Source of the DNA: Paenibacillus sp. FSL H7-0326
GTDB taxonomy: Bacteria > Bacillota > Bacilli > Paenibacillales > Paenibacillaceae
Assembly: GCF_001955535.1 (NCBI RefSeq)
Contig: NZ_MPVN01000004.1
Coordinates: forward strand, 186,001-250,000
DNA length: 64,000 bases
Direction: 5' to 3'
Of this stretch, positions 25,719-35,349 are shown in pieces; the stretch's first letter is position 1; each line of letters starts with the position of its first letter. Under the pieces are notes generated by a model, which was given only the letters and a program-made list of their open reading frames with translations, searched no databases and was not told the DNA's origin. A program made the translations under genes and the position numbers.

Positions 25719-26549
25719 TTATTTAAGCTGCTGCCGATAATGGCGGGGAGAATGGCCCTGCTTCTTCTTGAACATCTTGGAGAATAAAAATGCATCGTTA
25801 TAGCCTACGGAGTGGGCGACATCACTGATTGACAGCTCCGGATTCCGGAGCAGCTCTGCGGCCCGTCTCATCCGGTATTCCAGCAGATAGGACTGAAGCG
25901 ACACGCCAAAATGCTCCTTGAAGATGCCTGACAGATAGGTGCGGTCAAGACCGACCGCTTCTGCAATATCCTGAATCGTCATCCTCTGACTGTATCCGTT
26001 CTCAATGAAGCGGATCGATTTCCGAATATAGCTGTCCCGTGATGGGGACTTATGGTATGCAGCCGGAGCGGGAGCGCTGCGTATGAGATCGCCCAGCACT
26101 TTATACAGAATACCCAGACTATGAACATCCCCACCGGCATGATGACGAACATGAATGAGATCGTCATAGAAAGAAGTGAAACAAGTTCCGGATGCAGCTG
26201 AATAGATGGGATGCTCAGGCGTACAGTTTCCGCGCTGCAGCAGGGATTTGGCATATATTCCTCTGAAACCGATCCAGGAATAAGTCCAGGGGTCCTCTTC
26301 ATCGGCGGTATAGTGAATACGTTCATCTGGGAAAATGACAAATCCCTGTCCTGGACCGAGCTGAGCCGTCTGATCTTCATAGCGAAAGCTCCCATGTCCC
26401 TTATGGATGTAATGGAGGATGTAGGCATCTCGTAGACCTGGACCCCAGCTGTGCCCGGGTTCACACTCCTGCAGGCCGAAGAAATCCATGCGGAGCTCCA
26501 TCTTCTCCTGCGAATCCTGGAGGGTTAGATAGACTTCATTGATTGGCAT
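25719..26549 (-). CDS. AraC-family regulator, probable melA activator
   Basis: A 276-residue protein: an N-terminal cupin effector domain (about 20-140; DAYILHYIHKGHGSFR) and a C-terminal AraC helix-turn-helix pair (MTIQDIAEAVGLDRTYLSGIFKEHFG; ISDVAHSVGYNDAFLFSKMFKKKQG). ATG 26549 is chosen with AAAAGGGG upstream, since the longer reading to 26639 adds an atypical N-terminus. It is divergent from the alpha-galactosidase gene, separated by about 200 bases, so raffinose- or melibiose-type control of that gene is likely. Confidence 0.9.
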   Translation of the reverse strand: MPINEVYLTLQDSQEKMELRMDFFGLQECEPGHSWGPGLRDAYILHYIHKGHGSFRYEDQTAQLGPGQGFVIFPDERIHYTADEEDPWTYSWIGFRGIYAKSLLQRGNCTPEHPIYSAASGTCFTSFYDDLIHVRHHAGGDVHSLGILYKVLGDLIRSAPAPAAYHKSPSRDSYIRKSIRFIENGYSQRMTIQDIAEAVGLDRTYLSGIFKEHFGVSLQSYLLEYRMRRAAELLRNPELSISDVAHSVGYNDAFLFSKMFKKKQGHSPRHYRQQLK

Positions 26550-26755
26550 TGTATGATAACCCCTTTTGCACGTATGTAGCTGTATTATACCAAACAAAAG
26601 GGGCGAAACGGTTGTAAATGTATTACCATTCCTAATCAATCAAGTGGGATTATGACATGTTTATCTTGGACTATTCTATGTCCTCCTGCCCTTGCCCAGG
26701 CGTATAGTTAGGCTGTATTCAATACAGCGGTTGCTGACTATGGGAGGCAGATAAA

Positions 26756-28054
26756 ATGTCCAAAATTACATTCATTGGTGCGGGGAGCACCGTTTTTGTC
26801 AAAAATGTACTCGGCGATGTGATGACAACTCCAGCTTTGCAGGACTTCGAGCTTGCTCTGTTTGATATTGATGAAGAGCGGCTGCGGGACTCCGAGCGGC
26901 TGCTTAACAGCATAAAGGAAACGCTCGGCAGCACCTGCCGAATCATCGCCTATCATGACCGCAAAGAAGCACTTCGCGGTGCGAAATACGTCATTAATGC
27001 GATTCAGGTCGGCGGCTATGATCCGTGTACGATCACTGATTTTGAGATTCCGAAGAAATATGGTCTGCGCCAGACGATAGCGGATACGCTGGGGATCGGG
27101 GGAATCTTCCGTAATCTTCGGACGATTCCGGTGATGCTGGATTTTGCCCGCGATATGCAGGAGGTCTGCCCGGACGCTTGGTTCCTGAACTACACCAATC
27201 CGATGGCTGTGCTTACGAATGTTATGAATACGGTTGGCGGCATCAAGACGGTTGGACTCTGCCACAGCGTACAGCACTGCGTCTCCGATCTGTTCCGCTC
27301 GCTTGAGATGGATACGGCGGGAGTAGAATCGAAGATTGCCGGCATCAACCATATGGCCTGGCTGCTTGAAGTGAAGAAGGATGGCAAGGATCTGTATCCG
27401 GAGATTAAACGCCGGGCGGCTGAGAAGCAGAAGGAGAAGCATCATGATATGGTACGGTTTGAGCTGATGCTTCGGTTTGGCTATTATGTCACCGAATCTT
27501 CGGAGCATAATGCAGAATATCATCCCTACTTTATTAAGAAGAGCTATCCTGAGCTCATCGACAGATACAATATACCGCTGGATGAGTACCCGCGCCGCTG
27601 TGTTAACCAGATTAATGGCTGGAAGGAAATGCGGGACAAAATATTTGCCAGCGAAAGTATTGAGCACACACGATCTGCAGAGTATGCCTCATACATCATG
27701 GAAGCGATGGAGACAGGTAATCCGTTCAAGATTGGCGGTAATGTCATGAATACCGGACTCATTACGAACCTTCCGAAGGAAGCTTGTGTTGAAGTGCCGT
27801 GTCTAGTAGACCGCTCTGGCATTACGCCGACCTATGTCGGGGATCTGCCGCCTCAGCTTGCTGCACTGAACCGTACGAACATCAACACCCAGCTGCTGAC
27901 GATTGAAGCAGCGGTAACTCAGAAGAAGGAGCATATCTATCATGCAGCGATGCTTGATCCACATACAGCTGCTGAGCTGTCCCTGGACGATATTACTTCC
28001 CTGTGTGATGACTTGATTGAAGCTCACGGTGACTGGCTGCCGGCATTCAAATAA
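26756..28054 (+). CDS. melA: Alpha-galactosidase, GH4 (MelA type)
   Basis: A 432-residue NAD- and manganese-dependent glycosidase of family GH4. It begins with the nucleotide-binding ITFIGAGSTVF, has NAIQVGGYDP, NYTNPMAV (about 145) and the metal-binding Cys in GLCHSVQH (about 172), and HN in SEHNAEYHPYF. MelA releases galactose from alpha-galactosides such as melibiose after uptake. Cytosolic. The ribosome site is GGGAGG. The start is preceded by the AraC-type regulator on the other strand. Confidence 0.93.
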   Translation: MSKITFIGAGSTVFVKNVLGDVMTTPALQDFELALFDIDEERLRDSERLLNSIKETLGSTCRIIAYHDRKEALRGAKYVINAIQVGGYDPCTITDFEIPKKYGLRQTIADTLGIGGIFRNLRTIPVMLDFARDMQEVCPDAWFLNYTNPMAVLTNVMNTVGGIKTVGLCHSVQHCVSDLFRSLEMDTAGVESKIAGINHMAWLLEVKKDGKDLYPEIKRRAAEKQKEKHHDMVRFELMLRFGYYVTESSEHNAEYHPYFIKKSYPELIDRYNIPLDEYPRRCVNQINGWKEMRDKIFASESIEHTRSAEYASYIMEAMETGNPFKIGGNVMNTGLITNLPKEACVEVPCLVDRSGITPTYVGDLPPQLAALNRTNINTQLLTIEAAVTQKKEHIYHAAMLDPHTAAELSLDDITSLCDDLIEAHGDWLPAFK

Positions 28055-28088
28055 TAGGCCAAGAAGCTATTCCAAAATTAAATAACAT

Positions 28089-28130
28089 AAATCCCCTGCC
28101 TCTCCATAACGTTAGAGGGCAGGGGATTTG
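28089..28130. terminator. Shared terminator of melA and alpha-amylase genes
   Basis: AAATCCCCTGCC and GGCAGGGGATTT form a long perfect stem between the convergent genes, with flanking T on one strand and A on the other. Confidence 0.9.
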
Positions 28131-28164
28131 TAATTTGGTAAGCATGTTCTATCCAATTAGCGGA

Positions 28165-29625
28165 TTAATTGTTCGATGCTTCAACCCATACCGATACGCT
28201 TCCACCGTTCACAGGGAAGTCGGCAAAGCCGTCTTTGCCAATCTTGATCTGATCAGTCCGGTTGCCCGTAATATCGATAAAGGTCTGCCCAGCCCGTTCT
28301 GAGCCTACCTTCATGTGCTTCTTGCCCTCTTCACCATTGCCGATAACGACGGCACATCCGGAATGAGGGAACTCGGCGACCCCGCGCCGTACCCAGCCAA
28401 TCGTATTCGGATGGTCGAAGTAATCCTCCTGTGGACCATAGGCGTAATGATATCTGGCGTGAAGCAAAGGATCGATCGCATCCTTTTTCGGAGGAATTGG
28501 ATGCTCACCGGATATTCCATAATAGTCACCGTAGAATACACAAGGGTATCCACCTTGACGCAGCAGAATCAGCGCATAGGCACTCTGCTTGAACCAATCA
28601 TCAATCCATGATTCGAGTGCCTCTTCCGGCTGAGAGTCATGATTATCAACGAACGTTACCGCATGAGTCGGATGGGTATTAACGAGTGTATCCTGGAAGA
28701 TCGTGCTGAGATTGAAGTTCTTTCCAGCCTGGGAGGCCTCATGCAGCTTATAGTGGAGAGATACATCAAATAAGTCAATCTGGTAATCGACCGTGTCCAG
28801 GAAGTTCTGACAGGCCGCGAGATCGGGCTTCCAGAACTCTCCGACAATGTAGAAATCCTGTCCGCGTTTGTTGATCATCTCTTTAGCGAATTCCTTGATG
28901 AATTCATGGTTGATGTGCTTGATGGCATCCAGACGAAAACCGTTGCACTGTAAAGTGTCGATGAGCCATTTACCCCAGCGGATCATTTCCTCTCTGACCT
29001 CAGGGATGCTGTAGTCGATGTTAGCGAACATGAGATAATCATAGTTGCCGAATTCATCGTCTACATTCTCGTTCCAGGCCTTGTCTTCTTCTGCCATGCG
29101 GAAGATGCCGGTCCGATTGGTCTTGGCATCATAATCTGTGCCGTTGAAATGAGTATGATTCCATTTGAAGCTGGAGTATTTGTCTCCCCGTCCAGGGTAA
29201 TCAAATTTGGTCCAGCCCTCGATTTCAAACGGCTTGGAGATATCCTTGGTACGATTGTTAGGATCGACTTCAATGACTTTGAAGCGCTCCGTTGCATCGG
29301 CTCCAGCCTTGTGATTCATGACCAGATCGACGTATACGGCAATGCCGTTCTGCATACAGGCGGCTAGTGCTTCGAGCAGCTCCGCTTTGGTTCCGTACTT
29401 GGTTCGAACGCTCCCTTTTTGATTGAATTCGCCGAGATCGTATAAGTCATACACTCCATATCCCGTGTCTTCAGGCGAGGAGCCTTTCGTAACCGGGGGA
29501 ATCCAGACGGAGTCAATGCCTTGTGCCTTCAGCTCGGGAGCTTTCTCGGCCAGTCGTTTCCAATGGGAACCGTCCGGTTCAACATGCCACTCAAAAAACT
29601 GCATCATCGTATGATTACGTTTCAT
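28165..29625 (-). CDS. Cytoplasmic-type alpha-amylase (GH13)
   Basis: A 486-residue endo-acting alpha-1,4-glucanase. Conserved GH13 regions are visible: VYVDLVMNHKAG, FRLDAIKHI (catalytic Asp), YIVGEFW (catalytic Glu) and FVDNHDSQP. It starts directly with TMMQFFEWHVEPDG and has no signal peptide, unlike B. licheniformis amylase, so it probably acts on intracellular maltodextrin or glycogen. ATG 29625 follows GAGGGGA. It is convergent with melA and shares its terminator. Confidence 0.93.
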   Translation of the reverse strand: MKRNHTMMQFFEWHVEPDGSHWKRLAEKAPELKAQGIDSVWIPPVTKGSSPEDTGYGVYDLYDLGEFNQKGSVRTKYGTKAELLEALAACMQNGIAVYVDLVMNHKAGADATERFKVIEVDPNNRTKDISKPFEIEGWTKFDYPGRGDKYSSFKWNHTHFNGTDYDAKTNRTGIFRMAEEDKAWNENVDDEFGNYDYLMFANIDYSIPEVREEMIRWGKWLIDTLQCNGFRLDAIKHINHEFIKEFAKEMINKRGQDFYIVGEFWKPDLAACQNFLDTVDYQIDLFDVSLHYKLHEASQAGKNFNLSTIFQDTLVNTHPTHAVTFVDNHDSQPEEALESWIDDWFKQSAYALILLRQGGYPCVFYGDYYGISGEHPIPPKKDAIDPLLHARYHYAYGPQEDYFDHPNTIGWVRRGVAEFPHSGCAVVIGNGEEGKKHMKVGSERAGQTFIDITGNRTDQIKIGKDGFADFPVNGGSVSVWVEASNN

Positions 29626-29897
29626 GGTATGTTCCCCTCTCCATATCAAAAAATCTCGTGCATCCTATATGTATTTCTTAAGATCGCCGGAAGGGCGGAA
29701 CTCCAGAACACATAAATGCTTTTATTGTAGAAATAACCCCGAAAAACCTGCAGCTAAACGATGTCCCGCAAAAATATTCTTTTTTTAGGTGATCAAATGA
29801 AAATATTATGATAAACTACCTATGTTTTTCATCAATTCCAGAAAATTTTCGAAAGCCGTTTTCTTATATTAATTAATGAGTCAGCAAGGGAGAAATT

Positions 29898-31304
29898 ATG
29901 ACGACGACAGTAACGGGCGGGGGCGCCGCCGAAACGAATAATCTTAAGCTTTTTGCGTTAACCTGGCCCATATTTTTAGAGCTGCTTCTGTTCATGCTAA
30001 TGGGTACAGTCGATACATTTATGCTCAGCGCGGTATCCGATGAGGCCGTATCGGCCGTTGGTACAGCGAATCAGATCGTAACCATCGCCATTCTGATACT
30101 AGAGGTCATCGGTAATGGAGCAGCCATTGTCGTTGCCCAGTACATCGGTTCAAGGAAGCTGGCAGAAGCCTCAAGAGTATCTGCTATCGCGATTACCCTG
30201 AACCTGTGTGTCGGACTTGCGATCAGTATATTGTTTGTATTTGGAGGGCGCTCCATACTACAAGCCATGAATCTTTCGGGAGAGCTTCTTGCACTCGGTC
30301 AGGCTTATTTAACCATTGTAGGGGGAGGGATATTCCTCCAAGCCTTGATTAACATCCTTGCCGCGATCATTCGGACTTATGGATATACGAAGCAGACGAT
30401 GCTGGTCTCTCTGGTGATGAATGTTATCCATCTGGTCGGTAACTATGCGCTTATATTTGGGCATTTTGGCTTTAGTCCACTGGGTGTTCAAGGTGCAGCC
30501 ATCTCAACGGTGCTCAGTCGTTTAATCTGCGTCGTGATCTTCTTCTGGCTTCTGTACAGGGTGCTGTCTGTTCGTATCGAGTGGAAGCATTACTTCACCA
30601 TTTCCAGGAATTATGTAGGGAAAATTCTGAAGATCGGCATTCCGTCGGCCTTTGAACAGATCATCTATCAGGTCTGTCAGCTCGTCTTCTTATATTATGT
30701 CACTTATCTCGGTACGGAATCCCTGGCGACAAGGCAGTATGCTGCTCAAATTTCACACTATATCTATCTGTTCAGCATGGCGGTTTCGATCGGTACCTCC
30801 ATTCTTGTCGGACGCTTCGTTGGTGCAGGGAATCCGGAAGAAGCATATGCCCGTTTGCGAAAAAGCGTCAAGATCGGGTTGACCTCCACGATTATTATGG
30901 ATTTGATTATTATTGCGCTGCGGGAGCCGCTTCTTGGGATCTTCACAGACAGCGCCGAAATTATTCGTCTTGGATCGCAGGTGATCCTGTTCAGTATCGT
31001 GCTGGAGACAGCCAGAACCTGCAATATGATCATGATTAATTCGCTGCGCGCCGCAGGAGATGCGCGATTCCCGGTATATATGGGTCTCATCTCCATGGTC
31101 GGTGTAAGTCTTCCGCTTGGCTATGTACTCGTATTCTCTCTCGATATGGGCCTCCTTGGTGTATGGATGGCGAATGCAGCGGATGAGTGGATTCGAGCGT
31201 TCATTATGCATTTCCGCTGGAAGAGCGGTGCTTGGCGCAAGCATGCCTTGGTGGAGCATCTGCCCGTACATGAACAAGCACAGCCTGCTGCAGCACAATC
31301 CTGA
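29898..31304 (+). CDS. MATE-family efflux transporter
   Basis: A 468-residue membrane protein with about twelve spans in two similar halves. The start WPIFLELLLFMLMGTVDTFML is the usual first helix, with the Asp common in this family, and GIPSAFEQIIYQ opens the second half. MATE proteins export cationic drugs or metabolites against Na+ or H+. A GGGAG site precedes the ATG. Monocistronic. Substrate unknown. Confidence 0.92.
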   Translation: MTTTVTGGGAAETNNLKLFALTWPIFLELLLFMLMGTVDTFMLSAVSDEAVSAVGTANQIVTIAILILEVIGNGAAIVVAQYIGSRKLAEASRVSAIAITLNLCVGLAISILFVFGGRSILQAMNLSGELLALGQAYLTIVGGGIFLQALINILAAIIRTYGYTKQTMLVSLVMNVIHLVGNYALIFGHFGFSPLGVQGAAISTVLSRLICVVIFFWLLYRVLSVRIEWKHYFTISRNYVGKILKIGIPSAFEQIIYQVCQLVFLYYVTYLGTESLATRQYAAQISHYIYLFSMAVSIGTSILVGRFVGAGNPEEAYARLRKSVKIGLTSTIIMDLIIIALREPLLGIFTDSAEIIRLGSQVILFSIVLETARTCNMIMINSLRAAGDARFPVYMGLISMVGVSLPLGYVLVFSLDMGLLGVWMANAADEWIRAFIMHFRWKSGAWRKHALVEHLPVHEQAQPAAAQS

Positions 31305-31364
31305 CGGATACCGGCATTGATTGCGATTTCACGCAGTTAGCACCTATCCAAAAATAGCTAATAT

Positions 31365-31395
31365 TAAAAAAAGCCGCCAATAGGTGGTTTTTTTA
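31365..31395 (+). terminator. Terminator after MATE gene
   Basis: AGCCGCC and GGTGGTT (one wobble) around AATA, followed by seven T. Confidence 0.75.
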
Positions 31396-31605
31396 CTAGT
31401 AAAAATACAAATAAATCATGTTATCATATACAATAGATTGGTCAGAGTGATTGGATGTTTATCCGTATTTAAAAATAGATTAAGAGATTCTTAAGGTACA
31501 CAGAGCATGAATGATCTATGATAGATGAAGCACTGTGAGCTCAGAAGATCCTGTTATATAAGGACAAATTGCTGAACTCTATTATATAGAAACAAGGAGT
31601 TTTAA
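31396..31605 (+). other. Untranslated region ahead of acyltransferase gene
   Basis: About 210 AT-rich bases with no ORF that I trust. It contains near-consensus A/T runs and a repeated ATGATCTATGATAGAT stretch at about 31509, but no clear operator or riboswitch. It probably holds the promoter of the next gene. Confidence 0.4.
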
Positions 31606-32793
31606 ATGATGAGTCAAACACAATTAGAAAAAAGGGAACGTATTCCCGAGCTGAACCTGGTGCGATGTATGGCGATTCTCGGGGTATTGACCGTGCATTC
31701 GTCTTCATTTGCGACATTAAACATGATCGATTCCGGTATGTACGGCGTATACAACTTCTTTAATATTTTCATGAAGTTCGGTACACCGACATTTATTTTT
31801 CTCAGCAGCTTTGTCTTGTTCTACAATTACTACACAAGACCGCTGGACAAACAGCTGGTAACAGGCTTCTATAAGAAACGGCTGCTCTACATCCTGATTC
31901 CGTATTTTATGTTCTCACTCTTTTACTTCGGGATCCTGCATGTGACGCATTATCCGGACCGTTCCTTTGTGGATACCATAACCAGCTTCACGGAGAAGCT
32001 GCTCACAGGTAAGGCGTATACGCACTTATACTTTGTATTTATTAATATGCAGTTCTATATTTTATTCCCGCTTGTGCTGTGGCTGTTCAAGAAGGCGCCG
32101 TCGCTTGTCAAATGGGCAGTCCCGATCGGACTTGCGATTCAATGGGGATTCATTGTCTTGAACAAGTACGGTGTGATCTCTGTTGCGAATAAGGGAAGCT
32201 GGTCACCGTCTTATTTTGCCTATTTTATGCTGGGTGCATTCCTGGGCGTATACTTCCCTAAGATCAAACAGTGGATTGTGATGAAAAAGGAGTATGCTAC
32301 GCCGGCTAAGATTACCACCTGGATTGCGCTGTGGGTCGTATGGCTTGGTGCAGGGATCGCCCATGCGCAGATTTGGTACCTGAACCGCAAAGGCATTGCC
32401 GTATATGATTCGCTCTGGTATGAATTCTTGTGGAACCTGCACACATTTGCAGCGGCGCTGGTGCTCTTCCAGATCGCCTTCCTGCTATATAAACGTGAAC
32501 GTGGGCAGAACATGTTTGTACGCGGTATGTCTCGCATTGGTGGACTGTCCTTCGGGATTTACCTGATTCACCCCTTCTTCCTGCTGATCTACCGCGAGTT
32601 CCCGCCGCAAACCGGGATCTCTATGCTGCACCATCTATGGTACGTAGGCGGCTTCTTGGTGGCACTGATCGGTTCGTATATCGTCGTGACGCTGGCATCT
32701 CGAATTCCACAGTCGTGGATCCTGTTCGGGAACCTGCCGAAGCCGAAGAAGAAGGAGCGCACTATTGGGGAGAAGAGAGACCTCCCTGCATAA
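31606..32793 (+). CDS. Acyltransferase-3 family membrane protein
   Basis: A 395-residue protein with about ten membrane spans. It opens with ELNLVRCMAILGVLTVHSS, the arginine and histidine signature of acyltransferase-3 (OafA/WecH) proteins, and has RIGGLSFGIYLIHPFFL near the end. Such enzymes O-acetylate or otherwise acylate surface polysaccharides, antibiotics or lipids. AAGGAG precedes the start; ATG 31606 or 31609 are both possible. Substrate unknown. Confidence 0.9.
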   Translation: MMSQTQLEKRERIPELNLVRCMAILGVLTVHSSSFATLNMIDSGMYGVYNFFNIFMKFGTPTFIFLSSFVLFYNYYTRPLDKQLVTGFYKKRLLYILIPYFMFSLFYFGILHVTHYPDRSFVDTITSFTEKLLTGKAYTHLYFVFINMQFYILFPLVLWLFKKAPSLVKWAVPIGLAIQWGFIVLNKYGVISVANKGSWSPSYFAYFMLGAFLGVYFPKIKQWIVMKKEYATPAKITTWIALWVVWLGAGIAHAQIWYLNRKGIAVYDSLWYEFLWNLHTFAAALVLFQIAFLLYKRERGQNMFVRGMSRIGGLSFGIYLIHPFFLLIYREFPPQTGISMLHHLWYVGGFLVALIGSYIVVTLASRIPQSWILFGNLPKPKKKERTIGEKRDLPA

Positions 32794-32810
32794 TCAATCT
32801 TTTCTCATAC

Positions 32811-32848
32811 AAAAAGCATGCCGCGTAATTTACGGCATGCTTTTTTGT
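32811..32848 (+). terminator. Terminator after acyltransferase gene
   Basis: AAAAGCATGCCG and CGGCATGCTTTT form a perfect 12-base stem with a U tail. Confidence 0.9.
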
Positions 32849-32907
32849 GCGCTAACCATGGTCGAGCCGTTTAGCAAAGACCATGCGTACTACCTCATAT
32901 CCCAAGC

Positions 32908-33020
32908 GGAATTTTTGGATGGCGAACGACTTTTGCTTTAGCAACCGGAGAGAGCCAGCCAAAAATGGAGCGCCTGACTTTTGCGTTAGCAACCGGAGAG
33001 AGAGAATCAAAAAATGAAAC
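32908..33020. repeat. Dispersed repeat, two partial units
   Basis: The segment beginning TTTTTGGATGGCGAACGACT near 32910 and running through GCAACCGGAGAGAGCCAGCC closely matches the unit found three times at 62.9-63.2 kb. A second, shorter unit (GACTTTTGCGTTAGCAACCG) follows at about 32968. Each contains a small hairpin, TTGC-TTTA-GCAA or similar. Non-coding. Confidence 0.8.
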
Positions 33021-33050
33021 GACTGAATCTGCTAAATCAAAAATAGAGTG

Positions 33051-33088
33051 TCAAGTAAGCCGCTCAAAACATGGAGCGGCTTACTTGA
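33051..33088 (-). terminator. Terminator of the GntR/ABC operon
   Basis: TCAAGTAAGCCGCTC (33051-33065) pairs perfectly with GAGCGGCTTACTTGA (33074-33088). It overlaps the permease stop codon (33081-33083), and on the minus strand is followed by a T run. Confidence 0.85.
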
Positions 33089-33755
33089 CAGTCGACCTGC
33101 GCAGCAAGAAATAGGCAATGACGACAAACAACAGAGTGAAGGGAGTCAGGTACCAGATGGAATCGGTCTGATAAGTTACAAAGAATCGGCCGACTTCATC
33201 CCATAGTTCATAGAACGTAACGAGCACGCTCGCAATGCCCATTACAACGAACATAAGTACAAGCAGCCCAGCCAGCACAAGAGCACCGAATCTTCGGGCA
33301 ATGCTGGGGAGTAAGAAGCCGAAGAAGCAGAAGAAGGTGAATACGACAAAGTTGAGCCCGAGGAACTCCAGGAAACCGAGCTCGTTAGTAAACGGAAAGT
33401 TAAAGAACCCAAGCCCAGTCCCCCAGGAGGTGGCCTTCTCTATTGCTCGCAGCACAGCGAGAACGATTGAGGCGACGAGCATATGGACGGTCAGCCAGAT
33501 AACAGTACCTGAGTAGTAATCCTTTCTTCTGACACCGAAGCCAAGCAAGAACGAGAAATTCATAGGCACGATAATGATGCCAAGGGTCATCATGAATACA
33601 TAAATGCTCAGCACGCCTCCAGAAGTATAGGGCCCAGTAAAGGTGCTGACGATCAAATTGGTCAAAAAGTTAAATATCATAATCGTGTAGGGCATGTAAA
33701 CCCACAGCCACCGATCGATATGGTGAGTTCTGATGACATTACGTATACCTGGCAT
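33081..33755 (-). CDS. ABC transporter permease-like membrane protein
   Basis: A 224-residue protein with about six membrane spans and no soluble domain. I do not see a motif naming its substrate; placement after an ABC ATPase and GntR-type regulator identifies it as the membrane partner. It overlaps the ATPase stop by one base. Similar in layout to small permeases of YtrB/BcrA-type exporters that respond to cell-wall-active compounds. Confidence 0.8.
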   Translation of the reverse strand: MPGIRNVIRTHHIDRWLWVYMPYTIMIFNFLTNLIVSTFTGPYTSGGVLSIYVFMMTLGIIIVPMNFSFLLGFGVRRKDYYSGTVIWLTVHMLVASIVLAVLRAIEKATSWGTGLGFFNFPFTNELGFLEFLGLNFVVFTFFCFFGFLLPSIARRFGALVLAGLLVLMFVVMGIASVLVTFYELWDEVGRFFVTYQTDSIWYLTPFTLLFVVIAYFLLRRSTVK

Positions 33756-34648
33756 TATAGAATCACCTCTTCCTTATTACGGTTGTTGGTCAAATGGACA
33801 ATTAATTGCTGAAGCGATACAGGGGCTACGTCCAGATGTTTGCTCTCAGCTTGTTTACGGAAGTCCGAAATTCCTTCGCTTCGTACCGTGACTTGAAGTA
33901 TAGAGCCCAGCGTCTCGCTGCGAAGGACTTTTTTATTATGAATAAATGCTTCCACATCCTGCTTCTTTCCACTGATCGTATAGGCAGCTCCTCTTAGCTT
34001 CTCTGCCTCTTCACTCAGCAGAATCCGGCCGCTGTCAATGACGATAACATGCTCAAGCATGGCGCTGATCTCATCAATGAGATGCGTCGATAAAATAATG
34101 GTGCGAGGATGCTCCATATAGTCCTGAATCAGCCGGTCATAGAACATTTGTCTTGCGGTGGCATCCAATCCGAGGTAAGGCTCATCGAAGATGGTGAGCG
34201 GAGCACGGCTGGCCAGACCGACTACGATACCGACGGCAGAAAGCATCCCCCGAGACAGCTTCTTCACATGACGTTTCAAAGGAAGATTGAACTCCGTCAG
34301 CAGGGTGTCTGCAAGCTTCGCGTCCCAACTCGGAAATTGGTAGGAGGCAATGGCGATGACATCTCTGATCCGGAAGGAATCCGGATATTTTTGACTCTCT
34401 TTAATAAAGCACATTTGATTGAGCACCTTGGCATTCTCATAGGGTTCCTCACCAAACACCCGAATTTCGCCGGACGTGGGGAAGATCTGGGCAGTTAAGA
34501 TGTGCATCAAGGTTGTTTTACCTGCTCCGTTTCGTCCGAGAAGTCCATATATTTTGTTTTCTTCTATGTTCAGACTGATGTTATTAATCGCGGTGACATC
34601 ATTTCCGAAGCTTTTGGTCAGATTCCGGATTTCCACTACATCACGCAT
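33755..34648 (-). CDS. ABC transporter ATP-binding protein
   Basis: A 297-residue ATPase: Walker A GLLGRNGAGKTTL (about 35), Q-loop MCFIKESQKYP, signature LSRGM (a variant of LSGGQ, with Arg replacing Gly) and Walker B LTIFDEPYLGLD (about 150), then H-loop STHLIDEI. The C-terminal extension of about 80 residues resembles the BcrA/YtrB class. It overlaps the genes on both sides by single bases, so the three genes are one operon. Confidence 0.92.
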   Translation of the reverse strand: MRDVVEIRNLTKSFGNDVTAINNISLNIEENKIYGLLGRNGAGKTTLMHILTAQIFPTSGEIRVFGEEPYENAKVLNQMCFIKESQKYPDSFRIRDVIAIASYQFPSWDAKLADTLLTEFNLPLKRHVKKLSRGMLSAVGIVVGLASRAPLTIFDEPYLGLDATARQMFYDRLIQDYMEHPRTIILSTHLIDEISAMLEHVIVIDSGRILLSEEAEKLRGAAYTISGKKQDVEAFIHNKKVLRSETLGSILQVTVRSEGISDFRKQAESKHLDVAPVSLQQLIVHLTNNRNKEEVIL

Positions 34649-35016
34649 TATCGTTTCTCCTCCCGTTGAATCATAATAGACAGCTCTTCTTTGCTGATGC
34701 CGAGCTTCTGTGCCTCTTGGATCATCTTGGTGACATATTGCTCATAGAATTGCTCTCTGCGTTTCTCCATAACCATCCCCCTCGCGCCTTTGGCTACAAA
34801 CATGCCAATTCCTCGTTTCTTGTACAGCACGCCTTGATCGACCAGCAGATTTACACCTTTGGCGGCTGTGGCAGGATTAATTTGATAAAAAGAAGCAAAT
34901 TGATTCGTTGAAGGGACTTGAGCTTCTTCTTCCAAACCACCCTCAATAATGTCGTCTTCGATTCGTTCCGCGATCTGTATAAAAATGGGGCGGTCATCAT
35001 CCATTTGCAGTCCCAT
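34648..35016 (-). CDS. GntR-family regulator (YtrA type)
   Basis: A 122-residue protein made almost only of the GntR winged-helix: RPIFIQIAERIEDDIIEGGLEEEAQVPSTNQFASFYQINPATAAKG is split over about residues 9-54, then VLYKKRGIGMFVA. A short C-terminal helix of about 40 residues replaces a ligand domain, as in the YtrA subfamily, which represses adjacent ABC exporters and is derepressed by cell-wall antibiotics in B. subtilis. First gene of the operon. Confidence 0.92.
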   Translation of the reverse strand: MGLQMDDDRPIFIQIAERIEDDIIEGGLEEEAQVPSTNQFASFYQINPATAAKGVNLLVDQGVLYKKRGIGMFVAKGARGMVMEKRREQFYEQYVTKMIQEAQKLGISKEELSIMIQREEKR

Positions 35017-35349
35017 GTGCCACCTCTCCTCATTGGTTAGTTACTTATGTAATTAACCATACAAGCAACAAGGTAAGAAGTCAACACTTTTACAAAAAAT
35101 AGGCGGAACGTTATCGCAGCTGCTCTTCATTCCATCCTTGCTTTCGCTTCGGTTTACAAAAATGAAGTGTAATATAATCTAACGTGTTGTATAATGATTA
35201 ACACAAATCAGCTGTTTTTCAGTAATTAATCACATTTCAGTAGCAGGAAATATTACATTATTCATCATGAGGCCTTAGTGTATTCGACATTGTTCTGCTT
35301 CAATAGGCAGCTTCCCTGACACAAGAAAAAGATAAAAGGGGATGACGTT
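35017..35349. other. Divergent promoter region, GntR operon and ATP-grasp operon
   Basis: About 330 AT-rich bases with no credible gene. GTTAGTTACTTATGTAATTAACC at 35035-35057 is a near-palindrome just upstream of the GntR gene, and may be its operator. The rest holds the promoter of the ATP-grasp operon, but I could not settle on -35/-10 elements. Confidence 0.45.

Noticed and set aside
26756..27667. 309-codon minus-strand ORF inside melA
   Set aside because: A shadow of a clear GH4 gene.
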